A stretch of DNA of 64,000 nt from Stenopsyche tienmushanensis (GCA_008973525.1 WACJ01000528.1:930001-994000); one strand, 5' to 3'. Shown: positions 10,630 to 22,219, counted from the stretch's first letter. Translations and numbers: made by a program. Notes: generated by a model not told the origin, from the letters alone.

Positions 10630-10711
10630 GCAATTGCATCATTCGAGAGCCTGTAAAACATTTTATAGAGCGTACCAAAGCATCGAATGCTTTAAAATAT
10701 TTACGATCTAG

Positions 10712-12270
10712 CAACGACAATATCCTTTATGAACATTATAAGAAGTTAACACAATTGAGGTTATGCTGTCACATATCGAACGATCTAATGACACGTTGAT
10801 TATTCACGGCATTTATTATGTATCATTGTTATTTGATAATATTTAAATGATATATATATGTGTACCTTGAATTATTTAAATATGTTTCGTACTTATTTCG
10901 TAGACGTTAAGTTGACAGATGACGCAGTGTTGCCACTCTAAATAAAAAATGCGTGAACACTTTATTGACGAGCGTTCGATCGATTTTAAATGAATTATTT
11001 TATATTGAATTGAGATTTTATTGTCGCCTATGGCTATAATGTACACGTCGTCGCTGTATGCAACTAATGTATAATTTCACGCCCTAAGACTCATATCAAC
11101 GGGCATATTAATTAGATTAAAGGCGAGCCTCGGGGGGAGAAATTTCAATTGCATCTGGAATGCCTTCTTTACCCCTTTGTCTCGACGATGATAATTGTCG
11201 GGTGCGGCCATTTTTATGCTATCTTCAACAGATTTGCGCAAATACAGGCTTGAATTAAATTCGGATTTTATTGCACCGTTTCAAATAAAATTATAGTCAC
11301 TTCGTGGCGTCACATTTCTGCAAAACCGAGTGTCGTGGTTTCAGTAGCCACTGCCGACCCTCTGACAATTGTCAGTGCTGCTCATTTCATTTCTGTCCGT
11401 GAATTCATGGTAAATACTTGACATCGTGACAGATACGACAGTTTTATGTGTAATTCAATTACTTGGCTAATAACGCAGACATTGTCATTTTTGACAAAAA
11501 TTCCTACTCCCCCCCCCCCGTTCTAATTCGATTAAAATGAATCTGGACGCAAGCCCAAAGGAAGACCCAAAAACTTTCTTCACTCAATCTATCGTATGAT
11601 GTTTTTGTGGTTTATTGCGGCCACAAGCGCGTTTTTTGCGGCCATAATTTTTGGTCGATGTGATAAATAGATGATGGCATATTTTAGCATGCTCAAAATA
11701 AATTTACAGTTCATCAGGCGTGCGCGATTGACGTTTTTGTTCGACTCTAATAAATAGCATTGCAAAAACATAAATTAGTTGTCACAGGCCAACGTTAAAA
11801 TTTTGTACGTGTATGAATGCGAGTGGTTAGAGTAGTTTTAGTATTTAATTTTGAATGCGAATGGGATTTATTTGTCTTTGTGTTTCAACATTAGGATTCA
11901 ACATCCCATATCTCTTTGAGCAAGGCCAGACGAGATGAAGGAATTTCAGCAACGTAATAAAATACCTTTGCTGATGTAAATGCCTTTCTATCTTAGACCG
12001 AGAATTCTATATTATTTTAGAAGTATTCTCGGAAATTCTAAATGTAATTAATGCCACAAACTGACCTACGACGGATAGAAAGAATATGCATGGTCATGCA
12101 AGTATTTTATTGTGCAAGTTTTTCATAATTTCAGACCAAATTATACTTTATACATCTCAATTATACTATGAACCTCGTATAACACGGTTATATGTTTCTA
12201 TGACAACACCGCGTATATAAAATTGAGGCGTGTTCCAAAAAAATTATGAAATTTTAATTAGGTATACTTT
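10712..12270. other. Non-coding stretch with mixed AT-rich and CpG-bearing sequence
   Basis: The part from about 10915 to 11440 is GC-richer and contains a perfect 14 bp palindrome. The rest is AT-rich. The 11589-11771 (minus) frame is unsupported. A run of 10 C lies at about 11511-11520. Confidence 0.4.
11362..11375. repeat. Perfect 14 bp palindrome
   Basis: CTGACAATTGTCAG reads the same on both strands. It sits in the GC-richer block and could be a dimeric transcription-factor site. Confidence 0.6.
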
Positions 12271-12275
12271 TGAAC

Positions 12276-12323
12276 CTTTTTTTGTGCGGTAGATGCGTTC
12301 CGCAGAAAATCGCACAAAAAAAG
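12276..12323. repeat. Perfect 13 bp stem-loop, MITE-like
   Basis: CTTTTTTTGTGCG at 12276-12288 and CGCACAAAAAAAG at 12311-12323 are exact inverted copies around a 22-base loop. The loop contains ATGCGTTCC, and this word recurs at about 12350. Upstream, CCTCGTATAACACGGT and ACCGCGTATAT (about 12174-12217) form a weaker inverted pair. The arrangement resembles the subterminal structure of a miniature inverted-repeat element, but ends and target duplication were not found. Confidence 0.55.
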
Positions 12324-12441
12324 CTATGACTTACATAGAAATAGTGAAGATGCGTTCCATGGATTTTAAAAACGATATAACTTTGTAACAGCTGTATAAA
12401 ATATATCCAAAATCTATATATACATATTTTCATAGATTGAA

Positions 12442-12840
12442 TTAATTTTTTGCATCGAAAATAAAGCGTTTCAATAATTTGTTATCATCGTTTAAGTCTT
12501 TTATATGGACTCGTATTTCAATTATCTTGGATACAAATCTACAGGAGATGTGGTTAGTGATCATGTTTTTAAAAAATATATACGCTATGAAATACCATGT
12601 TAAAATAGTTGGCGATAATTCTATAAATGGGATTGCAAAAAGCCACCTCAAATCGATAATATTTATACAACATAAAAGTATTAGAATGTTGATGAAAGCC
12701 AACTATAAAAACAGCCAAATTTCAATATGCTTGATGAAAATAACCCAATTAAAACTCAATTTTACGCCATTCCTTTTTACTCCCTCTATTGATATCCTCT
12801 CACTGATCGTCACATTTTAATTATATTCATTTGAAATATT
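12442..12840 (-). pseudogene. Hydrophobic membrane-protein-like ORF, uncertain
   Basis: The 86-codon frame (12442-12702) has two or three hydrophobic segments (around FINILILLCCINII and PTILTWYFIAYIFF) and then a charged tail (IIEIRVHIKDLNDDNKLLKR). In the same frame upstream of a stop at about 12705 lies more hydrophobic sequence (WVIFIKHIEIWLFL). The layout is reminiscent of a piece of an insect chemoreceptor, but no diagnostic motif is present. AT-rich DNA readily encodes such hydrophobic runs by chance, so confidence is low. Confidence 0.18.
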
Positions 12841-14390
12841 TTTCAAATTATGATAATAATACGTACAGGCGTTGGCAACATGTCGTACATGCATATATGT
12901 ATATTAGCAAATTAAATAAATATCGTTCATATTCAAAAGAGGCACAGTCTGCGGCTTCAAAGTATGGTAATTTGGTGTCGAGTTGGTTATGGTTTATTAG
13001 CCTATGAAAGCACACGAACAAGACAATTTTGCGTTAGTTCTAGAACATAAGTAATTCGAGGAGTGCAGTTTTCAGACGAACTAGCACATTAAAATGCATA
13101 ATGCCTCTTCATCACGAGATGCTTTCTGTTAACTTTAACCGAACACAAAGCTTGCGGTATAAAGTTATGAGCTTTTGCCGTTTCGCAGGCTTATGCGCAC
13201 ATACGATTCAATATGTTGCATGATATTTGAGATATAAGCTCAAAAGCTCCCCTACAACTTCTTATATGAATAAATAAATGAGCCTTTTAATGCTTGCTAT
13301 GACGATTTTATTTTATCTTTGCAGATTACTGCTGAAGGATCTCCGCCATGTTTTGAAGAAGGATGCGGTTGATTTTTTGTTAATTTAGGTAAATATATGA
13401 GATCTATACATCAAATCAAACGTTACTAATCAAAATCATCATAAACTTACATTACTACATTACTAGTACATTTTTACGCAAAAATAATTGATATTTATGT
13501 AAGCGTTGAAGTCTAATTATTAAGCTATATAAACATTGATTTAATTTAACGGACTTAATGTAATTGATTTAATTTGTAAAGTAATTTCAAGTCTGATCCA
13601 ATATACATTCAAGTTCTTTAATATTTTCTTCGTCGTTCAATCCATATTTTTAGCTTGTCTATTAAATTTAGCATTTTCAATCCATTGCAAATATTTACAT
13701 TTATGTTTTAGTTAAAGTTACAACAACTCTATATCGAAGTGGGCATTTATTTAGCTACAAAAGCACGTTTACAATAGAAATATAGTACATGTGCTGTAAA
13801 AGTTGTAATGAATTTGTTTGATATCGAGTCCGCGCAACTTTTACATACATCAGAAATTTGAACAACTTGATTTCGTGCGAAAATTTTCCCGAGCAACTTA
13901 TAAATTAAGGAATTGTGGCATAATAGTTTTGAAATACGAACATGTGGTAAATTAACAACGCTGAGTACTTTCAATGTAGATACAAAGGCTTCGTTTAGGT
14001 TTTCACCGCTGAAAACTAGTTTCAGCTTCCAGCAAAACTAACTATAAAATTTGCAACATAGAAAATAACTTCGTTATTATGCTTCGAAAGCATTCTAACG
14101 ATTCTCGTGTGCATTATTTGAAATTGATTTAGTTTGTTTTATATTTTAATATTGAGAAAAATATGTTTTAATGCATGCAACCGATACTTGAAGTGTGAAA
14201 TGGCGACAATTTGGAATGAGCGCCCGGCATATTTTATGACGTTTCTGCTAGATGGAGGTCGTCTTTTGACGCAGCGGGAGAAAGGGATGTTTTATATTAT
14301 TAATTACACGAAATCATGTAAAGGGAACGACTGAAAGACATTTGCAAAGGATATAAAAGAAGGACTTTTCGTAACAGCGCCTGACCCTTT
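12841..14390. other. AT-rich stretch with one candidate exon
   Basis: Apart from the exon candidate listed at 13325-13388, no gene or repeat is recognised. The frames at 13747-13974 (minus) and 14134-14334 (plus) are unsupported. Confidence 0.4.
13325..13388 (+). other. Candidate short exon with splice signals
   Basis: A clean acceptor (ATTTTATTTTATCTTTGCAG, ending at 13324) precedes 64 bases that are visibly GC-richer than the flanks, followed by TTTAG|GTAAATATATG. In the second frame it reads LLLKDLRHVLKKDAVDFLLI and then a stop, which suggests a terminal coding exon. The other frames close quickly. No homologue is recognised. The GC contrast with the flanks plus the acceptor make it more credible than a random match, but there is no partner exon in view. 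Confidence 0.35.
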
Positions 14391-14391
14391 T

Positions 14392-14815
14392 TAATGAATG
14401 TCCTTAATGATATGTATGTGTGCGGGCCTAAACACTGAGCCTCGACTCAGGTCAATCCACAAAGTGTTTAGGGAGGAAGGCTTCAAGGGAGTTTTTGGTG
14501 GAGGCAGCGGACGAGTTTAGGGGTTAAACAAGCCACGGGGGTGGCCGATAGCAAGGCGGAATTGCCGTACGGGGTATTTGTAAATGCAAAGTAAGCAGCT
14601 AGGGGTAGTACTAACCTTAGTACCAGGACCCGTATATACGGTCGGGATGAACCCGTTAGTTTGGATAAATATGCGGTTTAAGTCCTCGGGACACGGTATA
14701 GGACCTCCTCTGAGCTTTTCTCCTTCGATCGTAACAGGACTAAGTTCGTTAAAATTTGCGGTATCTGCCTACGCTTGGGATAAATCGACAGAGTCCGACC
14801 TCTCATTTTAGAAAT
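14392..14815. other. Sharply bounded GC-rich segment with perfect 10 bp hairpin
   Basis: Over about 420 bases the composition switches from AT-rich to nearly balanced and back. Near its left end CCTAAACACT (14427-14436) and AGTGTTTAGG (14463-14472) form a perfect 10 bp stem around 26 bases. No rRNA, tRNA or protein family is recognised, and the open frame 14584-14811 (plus) has no domain. It may be a structured non-coding RNA, an untranslated exon, a transferred fragment or an old repeat. An acceptor-like tract (CCTCTCATTTTAG) closes it on the right. Confidence 0.4.
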
Positions 14816-15031
14816 AATAAAACCTTCATTCGAAAACGAAGGGCTACTTATTACTATGCGCGTAATAGAATTAAGGTTTGGCATTTCGTGAATAAATTAT
14901 TCTATTTCGAAGCTAAAATTGATGATGAATTATGGATTTTTGAAGCAAACCAAGCAAAACATTCAGTTCAAAGCAAAGGTTCTATTTATTTAATACCCAA
15001 TCTACTAGTAACATTTATAAAATTGCATTAA
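14813..15031 (+). CDS. Protein-like ORF directly after the GC-rich segment (hypothetical, possibly an exon)
   Basis: From about 14813 the frame reads through 72 codons to a stop at 15031, including RRATYYYARNRIKVWHFVNK, LFYFEAKIDDELWIFEANQA and SVQSKGSIYLIPNLL. The mix of charged and aromatic residues is unlike the I/N/K/F-rich ORFs typical of this window. The spacing of aromatic residues faintly recalls FLYWCH-type zinc fingers, but the cysteine and histidine ligands are not in place, so no family is claimed. The frame can be extended left to an ATG at 14756; an acceptor-like sequence ending at 14811 may instead mark an exon start. Confidence 0.3.
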   Translation, partial: NNKTFIRKRRATYYYARNRIKVWHFVNKLFYFEAKIDDELWIFEANQAKHSVQSKGSIYLIPNLLVTFIKLH

Positions 15032-16280
15032 ATAAATTATACATTTCTTTAATCATATTTAATCACTATATATTTAGTGGTGTTACAGGTGCCACAGCAA
15101 ACAAACTACCACGAACAAATTTACATCAACACTTACTCTTTATATCGTCAGGAACAGTAAATATCCGATGAGGAACATTATAGCATTTAAGAAAAATTGT
15201 CAATTTTTTGTATGCTTTTTTTTAGTATTCATTATCAGTTTGATAAGAAACCACCACATACAGTAAATACACATTGATTTTTCTCAGTCTGTATCCACAC
15301 GAAAAAAGGGGTCATAAGAGTTCATAGCAAATTTTTAAGTTTGCATCATTAGAAAATACTATTTGCCAAATTAAGTGTTACTCTTTTAAACCAACTTAGC
15401 TTTGTCACATTTCAAAATTTAATATTCATATTGAGTAAACTCGCTTTGAAATGTTTGAGCACAATTTGCTATATTTGGCGACATCAGATCAAAAATAATA
15501 CATATAGAAACGTAAATAAGATTTAAGTTCAGTAAATATAGAGGCCATAAAGTAAACAATATTGCATTTGAATACGTTCAATTTTTATTTTGCGATCACT
15601 ATGTCATAAATCACGACCAGTGTATATCTATGTTTTTCATAGTCACTCGCTGTTTTAAATTATTTATAGACTTTTTAATTACTTACAGAATGTTCAATTG
15701 ATTAGCGAAATTCATTGTTTATCACAGGTTTTTATCATCGAACGTGGAAATCGTATGAAATGATACATGATATAATAATGAGTAATTTGCGTTAGAACAA
15801 TTTATTTTCTTCAAAATGTGTTTACAGCGTTGATTTTGTAATTAGAGACGATGAAAAAATTCTAATTAGATATAGATATAAAATATAATAGATGTCGGAG
15901 ATATTAATGGCGGATTTCATTTTAATCCGAGAAAGTTCCTTGAGTAATCATTCGAATATTAACTATCCGTAATAAATCCGATATCATTTTAGCCGAAGGT
16001 GGTATTTATATAATATTTTATGTACTTTTGTCGAGGCCAATTTCGTTCGCAGAATGGAATGTTTTATTATTTATTTTAAGCTAGTCAAATATTAACAGGG
16101 GAATTTTCGCCATTAATCAATGGCGTAAATTTTCGAAATTATATAATAACTTTATTCCAAGCACACAACTCCAAGATAAATCCCTTCCTCTTTGGCCTGC
16201 TTCGCATATACGTAGATGTACATTCGGACCCAAATAAACGAACCTGATTTAATCTAAAATTCACCTATTACATGTACCCA
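15032..16280. other. AT-rich non-coding stretch
   Basis: No gene or repeat is recognised. Acceptor-like words occur near 15090, 15688 and 15829 but none leads into an open exon. Confidence 0.45.
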
Positions 16281-16289
16281 ACATTATCG

Positions 16290-17150
16290 TTCTATTTCAA
16301 CGCAAGGCAAAGTCCCAGCGAGCCTGCTAAGGACAGATGGGTGGTCGTGGAGGGCTGGGGAGGAAGAAGTGGAGGAAACTTTGAGTTGTTAGGTTGCCCA
16401 AAAGAGGGGTGGTGAATTATTTCTCCCGATCTCCTGGTACACGTCCCGGGATAACTCCCACCCCCTCGCGTCAACCATTGTGCTTAGCACTTGACCAACG
16501 GCTGAAACTATCCAAAAAGGGGGAAAATAGATTAATGATGTTAGGAGAAGAGATAGCAGCGCCTGTCCTGCATGCGCGAGTATTCTTCTGTTTGTACACA
16601 GTCATGGTGGTGTAGAAGGTCGATCTTTCTTTTTGGGGTGGGATGCGGGTCGTTTAATTTCGCCATCAATCCTCCGCACTCACGTAGACAGCTATATCTT
16701 ACATCGGCTGCAATTTTTGCATGCTTCTGTGGCTTTAATGCAGAGGGACGACCCTCTTCATTGTTGTCGAATAGTAGCACGATAGTTAAAGTGTATAGGA
16801 AGTATTTTCAGCAATTCTGATACAATCGCGGTATTTTCAGTATTACTCATTTGCATCAACTTGAATTGAGCATTTAATTTATGCACATTGCTTCGAAATA
16901 ATTTCGAATTTAGTTATATAACAGAAAGGTGGCAGGTTTAGTTTTACGAGTGCAGCTAGCAAATGAAGTGGTACTGCCCGAGGGGAGGCAGCTCGAATAT
17001 TTGTTCAGTAAACCGTGAACTGAAGGAAAATTAGAAATGTCTCTGCTAGGAGGAGGGAGATTATTACCACTCCTGGAGCACGTCCGCCAGTTTCCTACTT
17101 CATATTCTAAATTCACGCTCGCCTTGTGTTTCTAAAAGGTTGGTTATTAC
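16290..17150. other. Cluster of GC-richer islands
   Basis: Two GC-richer blocks (about 16300-16770 and 16920-17150) contain purine-rich runs (GGAGGAAGAAGTGGAGG and GGAGGAGGGAGATT). Overlapping open frames occur on both strands (16292-16474 minus, 16394-16615 plus, 16541-16780 minus, 16572-16820 plus, 16910-17116 minus), none with a recognised domain. Regulatory DNA or old repeat is more likely than coding sequence. Confidence 0.35.
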
Positions 17151-17329
17151 CCCTCGTCGCCAAATTCCAACGACATATATCATTAGTCAGGAGCTTATCA
17201 AAATGATCTTTGGCAGCACTAAAACCATGTATAAAAAATGCTTGACAAGTACATTACAAGACGATGAATTTGTCATACTTGCTTAATAAAATATGTTGTG
17301 TCACAAAAATTTAATATATATCTCTTCGG

Positions 17330-17349
17330 TCTTAGATATATATCTAAGA
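17330..17349. repeat. Perfect 20 bp palindrome
   Basis: TCTTAGATATATATCTAAGA is identical on both strands. It could form a cruciform or be a leftover of a TA-targeting element, but no element is visible around it. Confidence 0.7.
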
Positions 17350-17417
17350 ATTTCGATTATCATGTCAAATTTTCATCGTCCATTCTGCTCCATAACATCC
17401 TAAAGTAGTTCCTATGG

Positions 17418-17510
17418 ACCCCCAGGGGTTCTTATAACCGCTGATGGGATCTCTGGCAAATTAAAATTTAGGGTGCGTAGACTACGTCGGGAGATCCGTG
17501 AAAGGTTTAA
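17418..17510. mobile_element. Possible hAT terminal fragment
   Basis: CCAGGGGTTCTTATAACCGC followed by TGGGATCTCTGG resembles the 5' end of hAT elements. GGGAGATCCGTGAAAGGTTT about 60 bases later resembles the opposing end of the same type. If so, this is a very short deletion derivative. No target duplication was found. Confidence 0.35.
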
Positions 17511-17639
17511 TATACAGCAAAATAATTGTGACCCATTTTCTTTATTATAAAAGTCAAAATAAATAGCAATAAATATATACATTGTATTAATATCTTTCAT
17601 CGACATCACCAAAAAACGCTTGCAAAAAAAAAAAATCAT

Positions 17640-18630
17640 TAGAGCAGTTAATAAAATCGATACGAATACCTCAAATGAGAGATTGTTTAATTAACTCTGC
17701 TTTTAAAATGATAAAAATTCTAATTCTAAAAATGCATATTTGGATCGATTTTATTCAATGATTTATGACTCAATTTGATTGATTTAAAGCATTTCAAAGC
17801 TTACATGATTGATTTATTTGCCAAATTTATCGAAGCCGATTTGAAGCTCTATCAATTAAATTTAATCAAAACTAAATGTATGATATCTGTCTTTGTTGCA
17901 ATTTTTTATCCGTATAAACAAAACTACTTTTAATTTATAAATCCTTTGAATTGCAAAAACGAGATGAAGATTTTTTATCCTCGATTGGATGTCGGAATCT
18001 TACAAATAGACCCAAAAATTCAGATGAATCATTTATTATGGTATCGTGGATGTTACTGAATCCACGTCAATATGGCTGTTAAATAGATTGCTTAAAATTT
18101 AAATCAGTATTCCGGATTTTTAATTGATTGATTTTTCTATTAAAAAAATTGATGATACATTTGTTGCATATTAATCTATGAATTTCATAGGAAATTCTAT
18201 AACGTTAATTAAGTGCGCTAAAGTGAGTGAAGCACGCAAGCAAGATATTGTTGCTTGGAGGATTAAATCTACTAATAATTTGACATTGAAAGCAGATCTG
18301 GCGAAATTATTACACGTTTTAATTAATTAATCTCATTTTAATGCAGTTGTTAGTACGATTCTCTAGTTTTACTCCTGTATATGGTCAACTTATAATATAG
18401 TTGTTGTAATGTTTATTAGGTATTTCCATTAAGGGTTAAATCCGCTGGGTCTATATAATAGTCATAGTAATTATTATCATTTTTGTTTCTAGTAATTTTG
18501 AGGCAATGTTTGTTCTATTTTTTTATTATGCTGTCTATAAGGCAATAAATGAATGAAAATTATCGCCTCATGCATTATGAATCAAACGATGTCTTATGTA
18601 TAAAATAGCTAATGCTTGAATTTATATTTT
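17640..18630. other. AT-rich non-coding stretch
   Basis: Nothing recognisable; open frames are short. Confidence 0.5.
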
Positions 18631-18637
18631 TTTACAG

Positions 18638-18712
18638 GCGAACTCAACATCGCGGCGCATAAAAATACCAGAATCGCTAAAATTGAAGATCGAACCCGAT
18701 GAAGCAATGTAA
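18638..18712 (+). CDS. Candidate terminal coding exon (hypothetical)
   Basis: The acceptor TTTATATTTTTTTACAG, ending at 18637, is followed in frame by ANSTSRRIKIPESLK and LKIEPDEAM, then TAA. The exon is clearly GC-richer than the flanks and the peptide is charged and hydrophilic, like the C-terminus of a soluble or nuclear protein. Alternatively the exon is internal and ends at 18708, using AAT|GTAAGG as donor, which would splice out the stop. Downstream, ATAAATACATTTAAAACC could serve as a polyadenylation region if terminal. No homologue is recognised and upstream exons are not identified in the window. Confidence 0.4.
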   Translation, partial: ANSTSRRIKIPESLKLKIEPDEAM

Positions 18713-19285
18713 GGATTGGACTAAAATATCTCGCTTTGCTTCACAGCAACATTGGCTTCTAAATAAATACATTTAAAACCTGCTGCTTTTGCTTTTTGCT
18801 TATTTTATTATTTTTGTTGTGTATCTATTTTCTTGCAGTTCGATTATGTTGTATCGATGGCTTAAATTGTACACAATATTTTTGTAATATTATGGTCATC
18901 TTAATGTTGTTACGTGATCATAAATAGTTGATGATAAATTAAACAACGGATCGCGATGAACAAATCGTTTTTTCTAAAGTGTATATGTAATGATTGCGAA
19001 ATAATAGATTTAAGACATGTTGAAGATTATATTTTTGGTCGTTAATTAATTTTATATTTTGTGGAAAAATATTGATTTGTTCTCAAGACTCAAAACTTTG
19101 TCTTGAGATGTTCATGAATTGACGAAATGTTCATATTTTGTATAATGTTTATGTGGTAGTTCGAATGGTATTGAGCCAAATTTTTCGATAAATGTAAATG
19201 GTGGTGTTTTTTAATCGTTCGACGGATAATGAGATTTAAAAATATTGAGGTCGCATTGAGAATTTAGTAATTTTTCGTTCTTGTA
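18713..19285. other. AT-rich non-coding stretch
   Basis: No gene recognised. A second acceptor-like tract (TTTTCTTGCAG, ending at about 18838) precedes AT-rich sequence without an open frame. Confidence 0.4.
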
Positions 19286-19289
19286 GAAA

Positions 19290-20160
19290 GGTATCTTTAC
19301 CGGCATCTAGCGGCGAGAGGCCGAAGGTTTTTTAACCGTTTTTACAGATGTCGAAACGAAAGTGCTTTTTTAAAAGGGAAAAAACGTTAGAAACTCTCTC
19401 CAACACCCTCGCGACGGCACAAACACGAGCGCGTCGTTGCGGTTGTGTAGGGGTCGCATTACGCGAGTTTATTCTCACCAACACCGGCGCAGGGCAGCTC
19501 AAGCTCAAGAGACCTGTTAATACTTCTGTTCTTTTCATTCGTACAGTGGTGTCCCGTTTTCGCCCGAGCGTCTGTGCGAAGCAAGTAACGATCGTTATTT
19601 CTGTGCCGTGAGCGTGTATGGGTCGCATAATCCTACATGTGACCATAAAATACTGGCTGCGCAAAAATGAGCGTTGTTCGCTCTAACGCGAGCCTCTCGC
19701 TCGCACGACACTTACGTGCGCACCAATCGAAACATTTTAAAACCCCACCCGGGGCGCACCAAAGTCGCCCCTATTTCCCTGCGACGCACGGACCCATCTT
19801 GCGCTCTGAGCATCGCGTTTTTTGGAGCGTTCTCTTCGCAACGGGCACATAGACAAATGTGCGAAGCAACTAACGATTCTGCGCCCAAAAGATGCGCAGA
19901 TTGCGTTTTTGGTGTATTTTTTTCGGTAGGAATTTGGAAGTTTCATGCGCGGCATCCCCCGCCCTGCAGTTTTCGGGGGTTGCGCCCCACCACTTGCCAC
20001 TTTTTTCATTGCCCTCGCCGCGTCTCTCTCGCTCGAACCTCTATCCGGTGCTTTCCTTTTCAGCTTGGCATTCGTTTTTACGAGCGGAACTCGGATAGTC
20101 GGCCCACTCCGGCTGCTCCCTCACCTCTTCTAAGGGGTGGTAGAAATAGCTTGGATCAGC
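19290..20160. promoter_or_regulatory. Large CpG-rich island
   Basis: This is the longest and most CpG-rich block of the window, with many GCG/CGC words, in otherwise AT-rich DNA. Such blocks in insects often cover promoters and first exons, but no TATA box or initiator could be fixed. TGTGCGAAGCAA(G/C)TAACGAT occurs twice, at 19573-19592 and 19858-19877. A CTCF-like word lies at the left edge. Open frames overlap in several phases: 19348-19611 and 19674-20195 on plus, 19332-19664 and 19737-20009 on minus. Because low stop density in GC-rich DNA explains them all, no coding call is made. The 19348 frame (MSKRKCFFKREKTLETLSNT) does begin directly after an acceptor-like TTTTTACAG. Confidence 0.4.
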
Positions 20161-20430
20161 GGACGCCAACTTTTGCTTTCGAAAACTATTCATAAAATAC
20201 AACATTTTCGCGAAAATATCTATCGAGAAAAATGCAATTTCTACACATTTATGATCATAATAACATCACACCAAAAATATAACATCCCAATTCATTACAA
20301 TTACTACTCTATTTTATAAAGACTTCTATAGATAAACGATGTTTGCTTGATGATAATGATTCCCCATTTATTATCATATATATGGCTAAATACTAATCTT
20401 GAAACTATTGCATTATTCAACAATATTATA

Positions 20431-20860
20431 TTAGGTCATCCCGAAAGAAATCCATAAATTATTTTATACAAGTCGATACAAAATATAAACGCCTTTATTA
20501 TCAACAATCTATTCTCAAATTTACTGTGAGTTTTTAATTCTCTTCTTATAAAAATTAGATGGTTTAAAATACGAATCCAAATGATTTTTTACTTCAACCC
20601 AATTATTAAACGTTTATCTTTAAATAAACGCTTTTAAGATTAAAATAGATGTAAACCGAAGATGCTAAATCTGAAAAATATGGAAGATGCGGTAGAATTC
20701 CCCAGTTAAGTTCTTTATTTTTTCACAAATGAGTTCGGCTCTTCTTCTTAGCTCCTCTTCGATTTAAAATAAAACGGTCGTTTTTTTTGCAGTTTTTGCT
20801 TTGAGTTTAGTTTTTTAGAAAGCCAATATAATCATAATTTGCGAAAAAAAGTTACATTTT
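20431..20860 (-). mobile_element. Decayed mariner element, C-terminal part and one terminal repeat
   Basis: The right transposon end on the minus strand is TTAGGTCATCCCGAAAGAAA at 20431, directly next to a TA at 20429-20430, as expected for a mariner terminal repeat. Reading inward on the minus strand gives a decayed transposase C-terminus: AELICEKIKELNWGILPHLP, YFSDLASS (the HPPYSPDLAPSD signature, mutated), NNWVEVKNHLDSYF-like sequence across frameshifts, and IVDNKGVYILYRLV before a stop at 20464. The last catalytic aspartate is lost (SSVY replaces PSDY). The other terminal repeat was not found, so the element is truncated or too diverged at its 5' side. Confidence 0.85.
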
Positions 20861-22200
20861 TTGTCTTGACAACAATTATGTATATGAACACATATCGCTG
20901 TTTTGTTATTTGCGGATAATTCGTGCGGCATCCAAATACACATCCTTTTTTATATTATCTGTATGTTTGTGTTAATTATTTTATTGATTGAGGAAGATCT
21001 GATTAAATCAAAGATTACAGCATTTCCATATCAAAATTTAAAGATCGTCCTGATTTAAGAGCATCCTAGAATTTTCTGTCATCCAATTTAAAGCGTTTAA
21101 ATAAAAAATTGATACCTGTTTATTATTACGACTAGTTCATAAGCTTCCTTGATGATATAGGAACTCTTGGTTGCGTTCAAGCTCTGTTTATAGAAACAAG
21201 CTTACACTTTGGTTTCAGATTTCGCCATGTCTACCCTTAATAATAAAATTAGCATTATAAAATATTAAGAAATAACCCATTATATTTACACTTGATTTTT
21301 AGTAATGTAGCAAACGCCCTAATTTCAATTATTAAAAGCGAATTTGAATATCATACGTTTGACAAAAAAAATTGAAATATAGAAAAGATGATTAACGGAA
21401 TTATAGGTAACCTCTTCTTTTGGACAGTTGAAAACCTTTGACATCAAATCTTGTATTACAAGTGACTTGTTGACAATAGTATATTATATATATATATTGC
21501 AAATATAATTCTATAGATTTGTTGTAATTTTTAAGTAGTTCCCAAAAAACGTCATAAATAAATTTAGAACTTATTTCAATTTGATTTGACTTTAACTTTA
21601 ATTATTCAGCTATTTACTAGTTGTGCAAAATATCCAGATAATTGGTGTAAATTTCATCAAATCCTAGTTCGTTTAAAACTATCGCAAAAAAGTAATTAGA
21701 TCGAGGATTATATTAATTAGTATAGCAATCAAAATTTTAGCCAAAATTAAGATCAGATGACAAAATATGCCTTAATAAATTCATTCATGCAGCTGTATAA
21801 TCTGCATTGATTTCCAGTTTCATAACGTCTGATAGTGCTATAAGTTTATCGTTTTTCAATCATAGTGTACTTATTAAGTGAATTAAGAATTAAAATATTG
21901 ACATAAAAATTCGTTGATGTTTATGAACTACCATCCAAATGATAATTAATACAGAGAAGATCCCTCGAAGCATTCTCGTTTCCGATGTCAATAAATTGAT
22001 ACTCGTATACCGGTTTTTAAAATCAAAGGGTTGCATAGGTCACCTAACAGGTTGATATCCCATATGTAATGTGATGACCCGATATTGACCCGTGGGAAAT
22101 GTCCACATTATAAATATTTATGTACATATTTAAATATGCGACATTCTCCCATGATTCGATAAAATGCATTCATCGCGACGTCTTTGATTTGTTGCCAAAA
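20861..22200. other. AT-rich non-coding stretch
   Basis: May contain unrecognisable remains of the 5' part of the mariner copy. No gene recognised; a (TA)n run lies near 21484-21500. Confidence 0.45.
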
Positions 22201-22219
22201 ATATCGGTGTCAAATCAGA

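Noticed and set aside
12479..12820. 113-codon plus-strand ORF
   Set aside because: Lies antisense to a more structured hydrophobic frame and has no recognisable feature; neither strand is convincing.
14392..14815. rRNA fragment
   Set aside because: Composition suggested it, but no conserved rRNA core words could be found.
19674..20195. 173-codon plus-strand ORF in the largest CpG island
   Set aside because: Overlapping long frames exist in other phases and on the other strand, the product is P/R/S-rich without a domain, and high GC alone lowers the stop frequency.
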